Shown here in pieces: positions 1 to 6,900 of a stretch of DNA of 23,980 nucleotides. The first letter of the stretch is position 1. Every line of letters begins with the position of its first letter. Made by a program: the position numbers and the translations under genes. The notes beneath the pieces were generated by a model. The model ran no database searches. It saw nothing but the letters and a program-made list of their open reading frames with translations, and was not told the origin of the DNA. Source of the DNA: Candidatus Dojkabacteria bacterium UBA5209 (GTDB lineage: Bacteria; Patescibacteriota; Dojkabacteria; SC72); NCBI GenBank assembly GCA_002412645.1, contig DHVL01000012.1:3893-27872 (forward strand). Reading direction: 5' to 3'.

Positions 1-477
1 AAGTCCAGTATTATCAATGCACTAACCAATGCTAAATACAAAGTAGCAGAGTATGAGTTTACTACCTTAGAGCCTCAACTCGCTGTAATGGATCATTTTG
101 TGTTAATGGATTTACCAGGATTGATAGAGGGGACTGTAGATGGTAAGGGTTTAGGTACTAAGTTTCTTAAGCATACAAAATATTCAAAATTACTTGTTCA
201 CTGTATTAGTTTAGAGAACAGTGATTTAAAAAATACATACTTAAAGATGAGGAAGGAGTTTGAAAGTATTTCAAAAGATTTAGGTATGATGAAGGAGTTT
301 GTACTGTTTACTAAAGCTGATATTCTTTCTTTGGAAGATTTAAAGGTTTTAAAAGAAGAATTATCAAAAGAGTTTAAAGATTTCTTAGTTATCTCTGTTT
401 ACAGAAATGAAGATTTAAAACTTTTAAAAAAAGAGTTAAAAGAGAGATTGAGTTCTACTTCTAATACCACTATCTAA
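1..477 (+). CDS. Obg-family GTPase, C-terminal part (5' end outside the window)
   Basis: The reading frame is open from the first base and ends with TAA at 475-477. It begins inside the P-loop (KSS, the end of GxxGxGKS) and continues with a switch I segment FTTLEPQ, the G3 motif DLPGLIEG followed by GKGLG and FLKH, a G4-like TKAD and a G5-like ISV. The G3 stretch is the classic signature of the Obg/CgtA GTPases, which bind GTP and assist ribosome (50S) assembly. The N-terminal glycine-rich Obg domain, if present, lies upstream of the window. The protein ends soon after the G domain, so there is no C-terminal OCT domain. A DRG/YchF-like relative cannot be excluded without the missing N-terminus. 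Its last 42 nt overlap the 3' end of the convergent exonuclease gene. Confidence 0.8.
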   Translation, partial: KSSIINALTNAKYKVAEYEFTTLEPQLAVMDHFVLMDLPGLIEGTVDGKGLGTKFLKHTKYSKLLVHCISLENSDLKNTYLKMRKEFESISKDLGMMKEFVLFTKADILSLEDLKVLKEELSKEFKDFLVISVYRNEDLKLLKKELKERLSSTSNTTI

Positions 478-1215
478 AGCCCTTTGTGCATTCCATTGTA
501 GATCAGGTTTATCATACATACTTGCTACTAGCCATTCTAAATATTCCCTGTCTGTTCTTTCTATTTCTTCAAATGTTTTACCCATATATTTACCAAATGA
601 CATTTCTCTCATTATTTGTGGTTGTTTAGTAATCAGTTGCATATTTTCAATGTTTAGTTTTGTATTTTCTTTGAGATATGTAAAAAGATCTTTAAGGAAA
701 TATACATCGCTTAATGCATCGTGTGCGGTAATGTGTTCTTGATCTTCCTTCTTGTAAAGACCTAAGTAATACCTAAGGTATTGAAGTTTGTAACTCTCTA
801 GATCTCTACCGTCCTCTGTAGTAAGTGCATTTCTAGAAACTTTGAGAGTACATATTGGGTCTAGCACTGTTATTCCTTTCTTACCTAATGCTTCAATATC
901 GAAATCTACATTGTGTGCTACCCATATGTAATTATCTGCTAAATATTGTAGATATTCTTTTATGGAGTCTCCTTTAAAGGAAGGGTCTTTCCCTTCAGAC
1001 GGAACTTTTGTATCTTCAAAGTACTCGTACTTCTCAATCTGTTCAGGGGTAATGTTGTGTACTGCCATAGCACCAAAAGAAATATCTTGCCTTGGTTTAA
1101 TGAATACATTCATCCATATATCTGGATTATCAGTAATGAAAGCAATCTGTATTAAGTCTTTGCTTTGTATATCAGTTGTTTCTGTATCTATGTAAAGGAG
1201 AGGTTTATGTGACAT
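436..1215 (-). CDS. DEDDh 3'-5' exonuclease with ExoX-type C-terminal domain
   Basis: A 259-aa exonuclease of the DnaQ/RNase T fold. Motif Exo I is DTETT (about residues 11-15), Exo II is AHNVDFDIEAL and Exo III is HDALSDVYFL, giving the DEDDh set of metal ligands. The C-terminus has FGKYMGKTFEEI...DREYLEWL, the small domain found after the nuclease in exodeoxyribonuclease X-like proteins. The expected activity is 3'-5' degradation of single-stranded DNA ends in repair; a DNA polymerase III epsilon-like proofreading role is possible but less likely with this tail. The start is secure: a strong AGGAGG lies 6-7 nt upstream, inside the last codons of the preceding marR gene, whose stop is 1 nt away. 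The two genes are therefore probably co-transcribed and translationally coupled. The 3' end overlaps the GTPase gene tail to tail. Confidence 0.82.
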   Translation of the reverse strand: MSHKPLLYIDTETTDIQSKDLIQIAFITDNPDIWMNVFIKPRQDISFGAMAVHNITPEQIEKYEYFEDTKVPSEGKDPSFKGDSIKEYLQYLADNYIWVAHNVDFDIEALGKKGITVLDPICTLKVSRNALTTEDGRDLESYKLQYLRYYLGLYKKEDQEHITAHDALSDVYFLKDLFTYLKENTKLNIENMQLITKQPQIMREMSFGKYMGKTFEEIERTDREYLEWLVASMYDKPDLQWNAQRALDSGIRSRTQSLF

Positions 1216-1216
1216 C

Positions 1217-1648
1217 TTAAACCTCCTTTAGATCTGCTTTCCTAGCATTCTGATTTATCTTTATCACAAGATTAAGAAACTGCTCTTGTTCTTGCTTGGT
1301 TAAAGATTTAAATACCCAATCATATTTCTCTATTGTTTTAGTAACTAATGTATCTACTTCCTTTTGGGCCTTAGGTGTTAGAGTAATATTTATTACTCTT
1401 CTATCATTCCCATCATCACATCTCTCCAACCATCCACTATTAACTAGCTTATCTATCTGTGCAGTAATTGTTGCTGGTGTAACATTAAATTGTTTTGCTA
1501 AATCACTAGATTTCACACATCCTTTGTCTTTGATAAAGACCAAAGTTCTAAGCTGTAAAGGAGAAAGCTCTCCCTTTTTATGAGATTTAAGCTCTATGTT
1601 TTTTATAAAGTCGAGAGTATTTTGGATTAACTGTCTTTGCAGTGGCAC
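1217..1648 (-). CDS. MarR-family transcriptional regulator
   Basis: A 143-aa winged-helix protein. The recognition region runs through SSDLAKQFNVTPATITAQIDKLVNSGWLER and is followed by the beta wing DDGNDRRVINITLTPKA, which is the MarR hallmark. Helices at both ends would form the dimer interface. MarR proteins repress or activate nearby genes and are often relieved by small ligands or oxidants. The start is GTG (read on the minus strand at 1648-1646); no in-frame ATG lies close by and no clear Shine-Dalgarno precedes it. A well-spaced promoter lies about 28 nt upstream. It is the first gene of a two-gene unit with the DEDDh exonuclease and is divergent from the FKBP gene, so either could be its target. 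The ligand is unknown. Confidence 0.85.
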   Translation of the reverse strand: MPLQRQLIQNTLDFIKNIELKSHKKGELSPLQLRTLVFIKDKGCVKSSDLAKQFNVTPATITAQIDKLVNSGWLERCDDGNDRRVINITLTPKAQKEVDTLVTKTIEKYDWVFKSLTKQEQEQFLNLVIKINQNARKADLKEV

Positions 1649-1682
1649 GGAAGTAAAGATAAAAATTTAATATCTAACAGAC

Positions 1683-1711
1683 ATTGTAGCATATGAATAT
1701 TTGATAGACAA
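1683..1711 (-). promoter_or_regulatory. Predicted sigma70-type promoter of marR-exonuclease unit
   Basis: On the minus strand TTGTCT (1711-1706) and TACAAT (1688-1683) are separated by exactly 17 nt. The predicted start of transcription is near 1676, giving a leader of about 28 nt to the GTG codon. The call rests on consensus match and spacing only. Confidence 0.55.
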
Positions 1712-1720
1712 ACAAAAAGG

Positions 1721-1749
1721 TTGATTGATATTTTTTAAGCTGGTATATT
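1721..1749 (+). promoter_or_regulatory. Predicted sigma70-type promoter of the FKBP gene
   Basis: TTGATT at 1721-1726 and TATATT at 1744-1749 are separated by 17 nt. Transcription would start near 1756, about 25 nt before the ATG at 1781. It lies back to back with the marR promoter, so a MarR operator in 1683-1749 could control both directions; no clear palindrome was found there. Confidence 0.55.
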
Positions 1750-1780
1750 AGTTAACTTAATTTGAGTGATATTTATTAAT

Positions 1781-2272
1781 ATGGAGATTCCCCAGGGAGC
1801 TAAATTTCTTTTCATTTCTGTACCTGTAATCTTAGTAACCACTATTTTAATATTTGTATACCTTGGTAAAGAAAGAGATATAGATACTCTCTCTGAGCAA
1901 GACTATGAAGCAATCTCAAATGGGGAGGAGGTAAAGGAAGTGGAAGATTTTGAAAGTTTAGAAATTGAAACAACAAAAGAGGGAGATGGCCCTATGGCTG
2001 TACTTGGTGATACAGTTTCTGTTCACTATGAAGGAACATTGATTAATGGTAGTAAGTTTGATAGTTCATATGACAGAGGTATGCCTTTTGAATTTACATT
2101 GGGGAATGGAGAGGTAATTAGTGGTTGGGATCAAGGAGTAAATGGTATGAAAGTTGGAGAAGAGAGAATATTAAGAATTCCATCTGTATTAGCATATGGT
2201 CAAGAAAGTGTAGGTACAATACCTGCTGGTTCAGGATTAATATTTAAAGTTCAATTGTTAGAAATCAAGTAA
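1781..2272 (+). CDS. Membrane-anchored FKBP-type peptidyl-prolyl isomerase
   Basis: About 163 aa. A single hydrophobic segment near the N-terminus (FLFISVPVILVTTILIFVYL) anchors the protein, followed by an acidic linker and a C-terminal FKBP domain of about 105 residues. FKBP landmarks are visible: GDTVSVHYEGTLINGSKFDSS, the FTLGNGEVISGWDQGVNGMKVGE core, then AYG and the ending IPAGSGLIFKVQLLEI. These are the residues lining the proline-binding pocket. The expected role is catalysing prolyl cis-trans isomerisation during folding of exported proteins. A GTG at 1766 gives five extra residues in frame. I prefer the ATG at 1781 because it is a stronger codon and fits the predicted promoter; neither has a Shine-Dalgarno. 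Its stop codon directly abuts the stop of the convergent thioredoxin-CcdA gene, so no dedicated terminator fits between them. Confidence 0.88.
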   Translation: MEIPQGAKFLFISVPVILVTTILIFVYLGKERDIDTLSEQDYEAISNGEEVKEVEDFESLEIETTKEGDGPMAVLGDTVSVHYEGTLINGSKFDSSYDRGMPFEFTLGNGEVISGWDQGVNGMKVGEERILRIPSVLAYGQESVGTIPAGSGLIFKVQLLEIK

Positions 2273-3691
2273 TTATATTACTCCTAATACCATTAGAATA
2301 CCGATTAGAAGCATTAATGCACCTGCAATAAGGTGCATTTTTCTTACATTTTTCTCCTTCCAATCTTTTACATCTTCAGCCTTTTTAGAACCTAGGAACA
2401 CTAATATTGTGACAACTATCATTGGAGAAACAAATATTAGGTTGTAAAGAAGAAGCATTGGTATTGCATTGATAAAGCCTTGATCTGCAAGTAATCCTCC
2501 TAAAATTACATATGGTCCAATAGTACATGGTAGTAAGAAAAGTGTTACAAACAGACCCATTGTAAACGCCCCAGTAGGAGATGTTACTTTAGATATTATC
2601 TTATTAACCTTAGGTCTTAAAAAGAGAGGCATTTCTGTACCAATACCACCTGGTTTGTACTTAAAGTAATCTCTTAGTTCTAAAATACCCAATATTATTG
2701 CCCCTACCCCTAGTGCTTTGTATATATACAACTTAATTGAAGCTATTGATTGTATAAATTGGAATGCAGTGATGATTAAATATCCATACAGAAGGTACAT
2801 GATAATTACTGCTAATACAAATGCTAGTCCTGCTAAAAGGATTTGTTTTCTGTTTCCTGGATTGTAAGTGATGATTGCAATTAACATTAAAGCTAATACA
2901 GAGATAGCACAGGGGTTTACTGAATCTGCTAAGCCAAGCATTACTGTTTTACCAATTGAAACTCCATATTTCTCTTCTGTACTGCTTGTGCCTGCACTCT
3001 CCTTGCTCTCTTCTTTTTCTTCACCATTCCATTGTAGAAGCCAACCATTTATCTCTAGTGCATTTTCATATTGTAAACTACCCCCAGAATATTCTACCCT
3101 GGTGGCCTTTTTACTCTTACCTTCTAGATTTTCAATAGCTTGCTCCACAGTAGAAGAAGAAATGAACTGTTTAATTTGAGTATTCTGCTCTTCTGAAAGG
3201 TTGGTTAAAGATTTCCTTATAACTACTCTGTCTTTAGCATAGAAAGTGGGATATCTTCTTAAATCATTCAAGTCTAATTGTTCAAAAGAAACAGATGAGC
3301 CATCTGCGAGAAATATTGTATCTGCAGGAGCATCCATAATCATTTGGTCTAGTTTATCTAGAATTGGTGTATCTCCAGATTCGTAAGTTTCTTTATCAAA
3401 AAGAACCTGAGGAATACCTAAACTTAAACCGTATGAATCGGAATACTCTGAAAGAGCTTGTGAGTTCCCTAGATTCTTGTATATCTCATACTCCAATACA
3501 ATCATATCTCCACTGTTAACTTTCTTTAAAAGCACGGGAGATACCTTTGCACAGTGAGGGCAGCCAATTCCACCAAAATATACAACGTATTTGTTCTCTA
3601 CCTGTTCCTCTTGTGCTTGTACATTACTTGTTGGTAAAAATGGTAAGATACAAAGGGCTAGAAAAAGAAGAATTGTAAGGAATCTTTTCAT
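2273..3691 (-). CDS. Secreted thioredoxin-like domain fused to CcdA/DsbD-type membrane electron carrier
   Basis: A 472-aa protein in three parts. Residues 1-27 are a signal peptide (hydrophobic core, then VQAQ). Residues about 34-200 form a thioredoxin-like domain with the redox motif CPHC at 44-47 in YFGGIGCPHCAKV. Residues about 245-472 are a polytopic CcdA/DsbD transmembrane domain with its two conserved cysteines in DSVNPCAIS and LFLLPCTIGPY. Family knowledge says CcdA-type domains move electrons from cytoplasmic thioredoxin across the membrane; here the extracytoplasmic acceptor appears to be fused in the same chain, but at the N-terminus. The lysine- and glutamate-rich linker (about 222-242) joins them. 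The likely role is redox control of cysteine-rich exported proteins, of which this window encodes several. The electron donor could be the thioredoxin system served by the flavoprotein at 8372-9337. Start ATG at 3691; no strong Shine-Dalgarno. Confidence 0.85.
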   Translation of the reverse strand: MKRFLTILLFLALCILPFLPTSNVQAQEEQVENKYVVYFGGIGCPHCAKVSPVLLKKVNSGDMIVLEYEIYKNLGNSQALSEYSDSYGLSLGIPQVLFDKETYESGDTPILDKLDQMIMDAPADTIFLADGSSVSFEQLDLNDLRRYPTFYAKDRVVIRKSLTNLSEEQNTQIKQFISSSTVEQAIENLEGKSKKATRVEYSGGSLQYENALEINGWLLQWNGEEKEESKESAGTSSTEEKYGVSIGKTVMLGLADSVNPCAISVLALMLIAIITYNPGNRKQILLAGLAFVLAVIIMYLLYGYLIITAFQFIQSIASIKLYIYKALGVGAIILGILELRDYFKYKPGGIGTEMPLFLRPKVNKIISKVTSPTGAFTMGLFVTLFLLPCTIGPYVILGGLLADQGFINAIPMLLLYNLIFVSPMIVVTILVFLGSKKAEDVKDWKEKNVRKMHLIAGALMLLIGILMVLGVI

Positions 3692-3724
3692 TAGAGCTTC
3701 TGTTGTAATATTATATATCTATCT

Positions 3725-4888
3725 ATGAAGACTTTTGAACTATCTAAAAAACAATTAAATGTAGCTGAGAGTATTTTAGATTGGTTTAAGTCGTCTAAAT
3801 ATCAGTATATCACACTAGGAGGATATGCAGGAACAGGAAAAACTACACTCCTTGGATATCTAAGTGAATACCTATTCAAAGAAAGGAAAGATTTAAAGAT
3901 TGCATTCTGTAGCTATACTGGAAAAGCATCTAGAGTTCTGTACAGAAAATTAATGGATGTAGGATTTTCAAATAGTAAGTGCTATATAGGGACGATTCAT
4001 CGTTTGATATATAGGGCTGTAGTGGATGACGATGACAATATTATCGATTGGGAAAAAATACCTGAGGACGATTTTAATTATGACCTAATTATTGTTGATG
4101 AGTCCTCTATGGTAACTGAAGATATATGGAAAGATCTGCTTAGTTTTAATCGCCCTCTCCTTGCAGTTGGTGATCATGGTCAGCTACCTCCTGTCAAAGG
4201 CACATTTAATCTAATGGAAAATCCTAATTTTAAATTAGAAGAAATATATCGACAAGAAAGTAACAACCCCATTATTAAGCTTTCCGAAATAGTAAGAAAA
4301 TACGGTACTTTACCATATGAAGAGTTCTCTAAATCTGTTAAGAAGCTTAGAAAGGAAGAAACGGAGACACAGGAATTAATTAGTAATATGTTTAATTCTT
4401 TTAATGAGGATATGATGGTGCTTTGTGGTTATAACCGTACTAGGATTAATCTGAACAAAGGAATTAGAGCTTTACACTTTGATACCCCAACACCTCAGGT
4501 TGGAGATAGGGTTATATGCTTAAAAAACAACAGAGTTCAGGAGATATTTAATGGAATGACAGGAACTATTTCAGATATAACTAAAGAGTCTACAGGTGGT
4601 ATGAACTACTATGATACCGAAATCTCACTAGATTATGAGGATACTCCTTTCTGGGGAAAAATATCGATAGAACAGTTTAATTCCACAGAGTTAAAAGAGA
4701 AGCCTATTGAAAATTTAAACTATTTCGACTTTGGATATGCACTAACCGTTCACAAAGCACAAGGTAGTCAAGCTAAAAAAGTAATACTATTTGATGAACG
4801 TTTCCCCAAGATGACAGACGATGACTACCGTAGATGGCTATATACAGCCATCACACGAGCCGAAGAAGAGCTGTATATTGTAGGATAG
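3725..4888 (+). CDS. RecD/Dda-like superfamily 1B DNA helicase
   Basis: A 387-aa ATP-dependent helicase. Walker A is GYAGTGKTT (33-41), Walker B VDESSMV (about 124-130), motif III GDHGQLPPV (149-157) and motif IV-like IYRQ (174-177). Near the C-terminus are VHKAQGSQ (motif V) and LYTAITRAEEELYIVG (motif VI with the arginine finger). These place it with the stand-alone RecD2/Dda helicases, which move 5'-3' on single-stranded DNA. The compact size resembles phage Dda more than RecD2, which has a longer N-terminal region. The protein ends two residues after motif VI, and its TAG stop is the first three bases of the left direct repeat flanking the transposase remnant. A short natural C-terminal tail may therefore have been cut off by that insertion. 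No Shine-Dalgarno precedes the ATG. Confidence 0.87.
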   Translation: MKTFELSKKQLNVAESILDWFKSSKYQYITLGGYAGTGKTTLLGYLSEYLFKERKDLKIAFCSYTGKASRVLYRKLMDVGFSNSKCYIGTIHRLIYRAVVDDDDNIIDWEKIPEDDFNYDLIIVDESSMVTEDIWKDLLSFNRPLLAVGDHGQLPPVKGTFNLMENPNFKLEEIYRQESNNPIIKLSEIVRKYGTLPYEEFSKSVKKLRKEETETQELISNMFNSFNEDMMVLCGYNRTRINLNKGIRALHFDTPTPQVGDRVICLKNNRVQEIFNGMTGTISDITKESTGGMNYYDTEISLDYEDTPFWGKISIEQFNSTELKEKPIENLNYFDFGYALTVHKAQGSQAKKVILFDERFPKMTDDDYRRWLYTAITRAEEELYIVG

Positions 4889-4895
4889 GGTCTAC
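4886..4895 (+). repeat. Left 10-bp direct repeat flanking the transposase remnant
   Basis: TAGGGTCTAC occurs here and again, exactly, at 5441-5450. This copy starts with the stop codon of the helicase gene. The pair brackets the IS200-like transposase remnant. Confidence 0.7.
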
Positions 4896-4908
4896 TTTTC
4901 CCCTGTTG

Positions 4909-5382
4909 TTATCGGATAAATTGATAGGCCTGGGTTATTTTATTTACAATTTTTTCATTGATAAAAAACCAGGGATATTCACTACAACTTTTACAGTACT
5001 CTGCTTTTACGGGGTTTTCTTTAATATATTGTATTACAGTCTTGAAATAAGGTAGTTCTCCTACCTGCAATGCATGATACCTACTTTGAAATACGTGGCC
5101 TGTCCAATCATATTTTTTCTTTATATACATTGCATAGGCGGTGTTGATCATATGCATCATTCTTGGTATAGAGTCTTTCTCTATATATTAAACCAATAAA
5201 TGATAGTGGTTGGGCATTAAGCAGTATGAAATTAATGGAACTTCAAACCATGCTGAATATTTATGCAAAATTTTTATAAAATAAAGATAGTCTGAATATT
5301 CTATAAATATTGTATTTCGCTGATTCCCTCGTCCTGTTATGTGATAAGGAAATCCAAATTGGAAATTTCTTGCATGTGCCAT
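4909..5382 (-). pseudogene. IS200-like / REP-associated (RAYT) transposase with an in-frame stop
   Basis: The N-terminal half (from ATG at 5382) reads like the Y1 transposase family: FPYHITGRGNQRN, then the metal-binding HUH motif in CLMPNHYHLLV. A TAA stop follows at 5190-5188. The same frame continues with IEKDSIPRMMHMINTAYAMYIKK, then GHVFQSRYHA and VIQYIKENPVKAEY, which are the expected downstream family motifs, including the region of the catalytic tyrosine. The gene is therefore full length (157 codons) apart from one nonsense codon; no frameshift is needed. RAYT proteins nick at palindromic REP sequences; two stem-loops lie just upstream (5388-5450). It is most likely inactive, unless the stop is read through or the two halves act as separate peptides (an ATG opens the second half at 5160). 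A sequencing error at one base is the alternative. Confidence 0.82.
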
Positions 5383-5387
5383 TGAAC

Positions 5388-5413
5388 TATTTTAGCCCAG
5401 GTCTATTAAAATA
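5388..5413. repeat. Stem-loop next to the transposase remnant
   Basis: TATTTTA (5388-5394) pairs perfectly with TAAAATA (5407-5413), with loop GCCCAGGTCTAT. Short direct repeats TTGAAC at 5382-5387 and 5416-5421 flank it. It is a REP/element-end candidate together with the next hairpin; AT-rich stems of this size can arise by chance. Confidence 0.4.
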
Positions 5414-5422
5414 TCTTGAACT

Positions 5423-5450
5423 GTCGACCCTTTCATTGACTAGGGTCTAC
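5423..5450. repeat. Hairpin containing the right direct repeat of the transposase element
   Basis: GTCGACCCT (5423-5431) faces AGGGTCTAC (5442-5450): eight of nine positions pair, with one C/T mismatch, and the loop is TTCATTGACT. The 3' arm plus the preceding T is the right copy of the TAGGGTCTAC direct repeat. A subterminal imperfect hairpin is what IS200/IS605 and RAYT/REP systems recognise as single-stranded DNA. It directly abuts the predicted -10 box of the downstream map gene. Confidence 0.55.
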
Positions 5451-5453
5451 GTG

Positions 5454-5459
5454 TATAAT
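5454..5459 (+). promoter_or_regulatory. Predicted -10 box of map; possible leaderless start
   Basis: TATAAT at 5454-5459 is a perfect -10 hexamer. The map ATG at 5465 falls 6 nt downstream, which is about where transcription would begin, so the mRNA could be leaderless. The -35 region (TTTCAT at 17 nt spacing) is poor and lies inside the right-end hairpin of the transposase element. Confidence 0.35.
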
Positions 5460-5464
5460 TGGGT

Positions 5465-6229
5465 ATGGTATTAAATAAAGCAAAAGATGAAAGATTGTTA
5501 AGAGAGGCTGCAGAGATTTCGGTCTCTATTTTAAAGCAGTTAGGTAGTGATTTAAGAGAAGGTATTACTCCTTTGGAGATTGATCAGAGGGCTGGATATT
5601 TATGTAAGAAATATCACGTTGATCCTGCTTTCAAGCGTGTTGATGGATATAACTTTAATACATGTATTTCTGTTAATGATGTAGCTGTTCATGGTATTCC
5701 CAAAGATGTTCCCCTAAAGAATGGCGATTTAGTCTCCATCGACTTTGGTATTGTTCATAAAGGGTTGTATACAGATCACTGTTGGACATGGAGTATAGGC
5801 AAGCCAGAGAAGAAGCAAGAGAAGTTACTAAGGGCAGGTAGAGAGGCTGTAGAAAGTGCAGTTAACCTTGCTATTGTTGGTAATCATACTGGGGATTTGG
5901 GGCATCAAATGGAGAGTGTAGCTAAGAATTTTGGATACAATATATTAAAGATTTTTGTTGGACATGGAATTGGGAAAACGTTACATGATTTACCTGATGT
6001 TCCTGCATTTGGTAAAAAGGGTTCGGGTTCATTACTTGTTGATGGTATGGTTTTATGTGTTGAATGTCAGGTTGTTGATGATACTGGAAAGGTGAAAATT
6101 GATGAGGATGGTTGGTCTGCAAAAACAGAAAATGGTGGTGATTCTGTTATGTTTGAGTATATGGTTGTTGTTAGAAAGGATAATCCAGATATATTAACTG
6201 ATACAAGAGACTGGAGTGTAGAGGTATAA
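5465..6229 (+). CDS. map: Methionine aminopeptidase, type I-like
   Basis: A 254-aa metalloprotease that removes the initiator methionine from nascent proteins. All catalytic and metal-binding positions are present: H76 (AVHGIP), D93 (SIDFG), D104 (YTDHCWT), H167 (VGHGIGK), E200 (VLCVEC) and E231 (MFEYMV), plus H174 in KTLHDLP. Two flanking signatures are unusual: the family's FTIEP reads LCVECQ and QFEHT reads MFEYM, but the glutamates are kept. I start at the ATG at 5465; a TTG at 5459 in frame would add two residues but overlaps the -10 hexamer. No Shine-Dalgarno is seen. The gene follows the transposase remnant and ends before a good intrinsic terminator, so it seems to be a single-gene transcript. 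Confidence 0.92.
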   Translation: MVLNKAKDERLLREAAEISVSILKQLGSDLREGITPLEIDQRAGYLCKKYHVDPAFKRVDGYNFNTCISVNDVAVHGIPKDVPLKNGDLVSIDFGIVHKGLYTDHCWTWSIGKPEKKQEKLLRAGREAVESAVNLAIVGNHTGDLGHQMESVAKNFGYNILKIFVGHGIGKTLHDLPDVPAFGKKGSGSLLVDGMVLCVECQVVDDTGKVKIDEDGWSAKTENGGDSVMFEYMVVVRKDNPDILTDTRDWSVEV

Positions 6230-6267
6230 GAGATTTATAATCCTATAGTATTGTGGTATAATTATAT

Positions 6268-6297
6268 ATGGGTGTAATACCCATTTTTCTTTTTTTG
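6268..6297 (+). terminator. Intrinsic terminator after map
   Basis: ATGGGT (6268-6273) and ACCCAT (6279-6284) form a 6-bp stem with loop GTAAT, followed by a T-rich run (6284-6297). It lies 39 nt after the map stop. Confidence 0.8.
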
Positions 6298-6349
6298 TTT
6301 CAATACATTAAAGAAATAGCTCATTAAAAAATCTATTCTATTTATCTCA

Positions 6350-6428
6350 GGGTTAATCTTTATGTCTTTTCTTTTTAAGAAGATATATATGGATTAACCC
6401 ACTTGTGGGATTAAAAAAAGGAGTAAAA
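6350..6428 (+). promoter_or_regulatory. Structured 5' leader with two overlapping hairpins
   Basis: GGGTTAATC (6350-6358) pairs perfectly with GATTAACCC (6392-6400); the 33-nt loop can fold further. A second hairpin, CCCA-CTTG-TGGG (6398-6409), uses the same CCC at 6398-6400, so the two cannot both form fully. An A-rich stretch and the Shine-Dalgarno AGGAG (6419-6423) follow, then ATG at 6429. The arrangement resembles that ahead of the next gene, including the shared heptamer CCACTTG at the hairpin tip. No known riboswitch class was recognised. Confidence 0.55.
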
Positions 6429-6806
6429 ATGGAGAAGAAGAAAGTAACTTTTTCAAAAGATCAAGTTAAAGTAATACTGTTTGTACTGCTAGGAATTGCA
6501 GTGCTAGTCGGTGTCATCTGGTATGATGGCTTTCAGTCTAAAAACCTTATCTTAGGTTTAAAAGATGGAGAGACTACACTTGCCAGTATGACAAGATATG
6601 AGAACCTCCCTTGGGATTATTCTGAGTACAAACTCAGAGCGATTATATTTTGTGGAGGACACAAAATATTTGTCGAGAATGGAAAGAAACTTCCTGTCTC
6701 TGATTTCAAAGGATGTGGTTATTCTTTAGCTGGAAACATACAGGTAGAGATTTTAGCCGATATTTGGAAAGGAACAGGTTTTTTTGCTTTTATTCCAATA
6801 GAATAG
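6429..6806 (+). CDS. Small single-pass membrane protein, unknown function
   Basis: 125 aa, not recognised. The N-terminus is short and lysine-rich (MEKKK), then one transmembrane helix spans about residues 14-32 (VKVILFVLLGIAVLVGVIW). The remaining ~90 residues would lie outside the cell and look beta-rich (LILGLKDGETTLASM, YKLRAIIFCGGHKIFVENGKKLPV, GCGYSLAGNIQVEIL), with two cysteines (CGG and KGCGY) that could form a disulfide. The start is set by the Shine-Dalgarno AGGAG 5 nt upstream of ATG 6429; a GTG at 6405 in frame lies inside the leader hairpin and is unlikely. It is flanked by a structured leader and a nested-hairpin trailer and is followed by another small membrane protein with the same kind of leader. 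It may belong to a two-gene membrane module; function unknown. Confidence 0.72.
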   Translation: MEKKKVTFSKDQVKVILFVLLGIAVLVGVIWYDGFQSKNLILGLKDGETTLASMTRYENLPWDYSEYKLRAIIFCGGHKIFVENGKKLPVSDFKGCGYSLAGNIQVEILADIWKGTGFFAFIPIE

Positions 6807-6811
6807 ATTTT

Positions 6812-6860
6812 GGGAGGGTATCCATATTTGTAATATTTATATTACACTTGATACCCTCCT
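6812..6860 (+). other. Nested double hairpin in the 3' region of the small membrane gene
   Basis: An outer stem GGAGGGTATC (6813-6822) pairs perfectly with GATACCCTCC (6850-6859). Inside it, TGTAATA (6829-6835) pairs perfectly with TATTACA (6840-6846) around a TTTA loop. The internal loop is asymmetric (CATATT against CTT). It begins 5 nt after the stop codon. There is no T-run directly after it, so it looks like an RNA-protecting or regulatory structure more than a plain terminator. Confidence 0.6.
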
Positions 6861-6863
6861 TAG

Positions 6864-6891
6864 ATCTTCTAAATATGAAGATTGTTCTTTT
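6864..6891 (+). terminator. Probable intrinsic terminator
   Basis: ATCTTC (6864-6869) pairs with GAAGAT (6877-6882), loop TAAATAT, followed by TGTTCTTTT. The AT-rich 6-bp stem makes it a modest terminator. Confidence 0.5.
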
Positions 6892-6900
6892 AAAGTCTAT

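Noticed and set aside
4834..5055. Plus-strand 73-codon frame after the helicase
   Set aside because: It overlaps the helicase end out of frame and runs antisense to the transposase remnant, with no Shine-Dalgarno or recognisable motif.
6350..6400. Integron attC-like site (GTTAATC / GATTAAC)
   Set aside because: The core sites do not fit GTTRRRY/RYYYAAC, and no integrase or cassette array is present.
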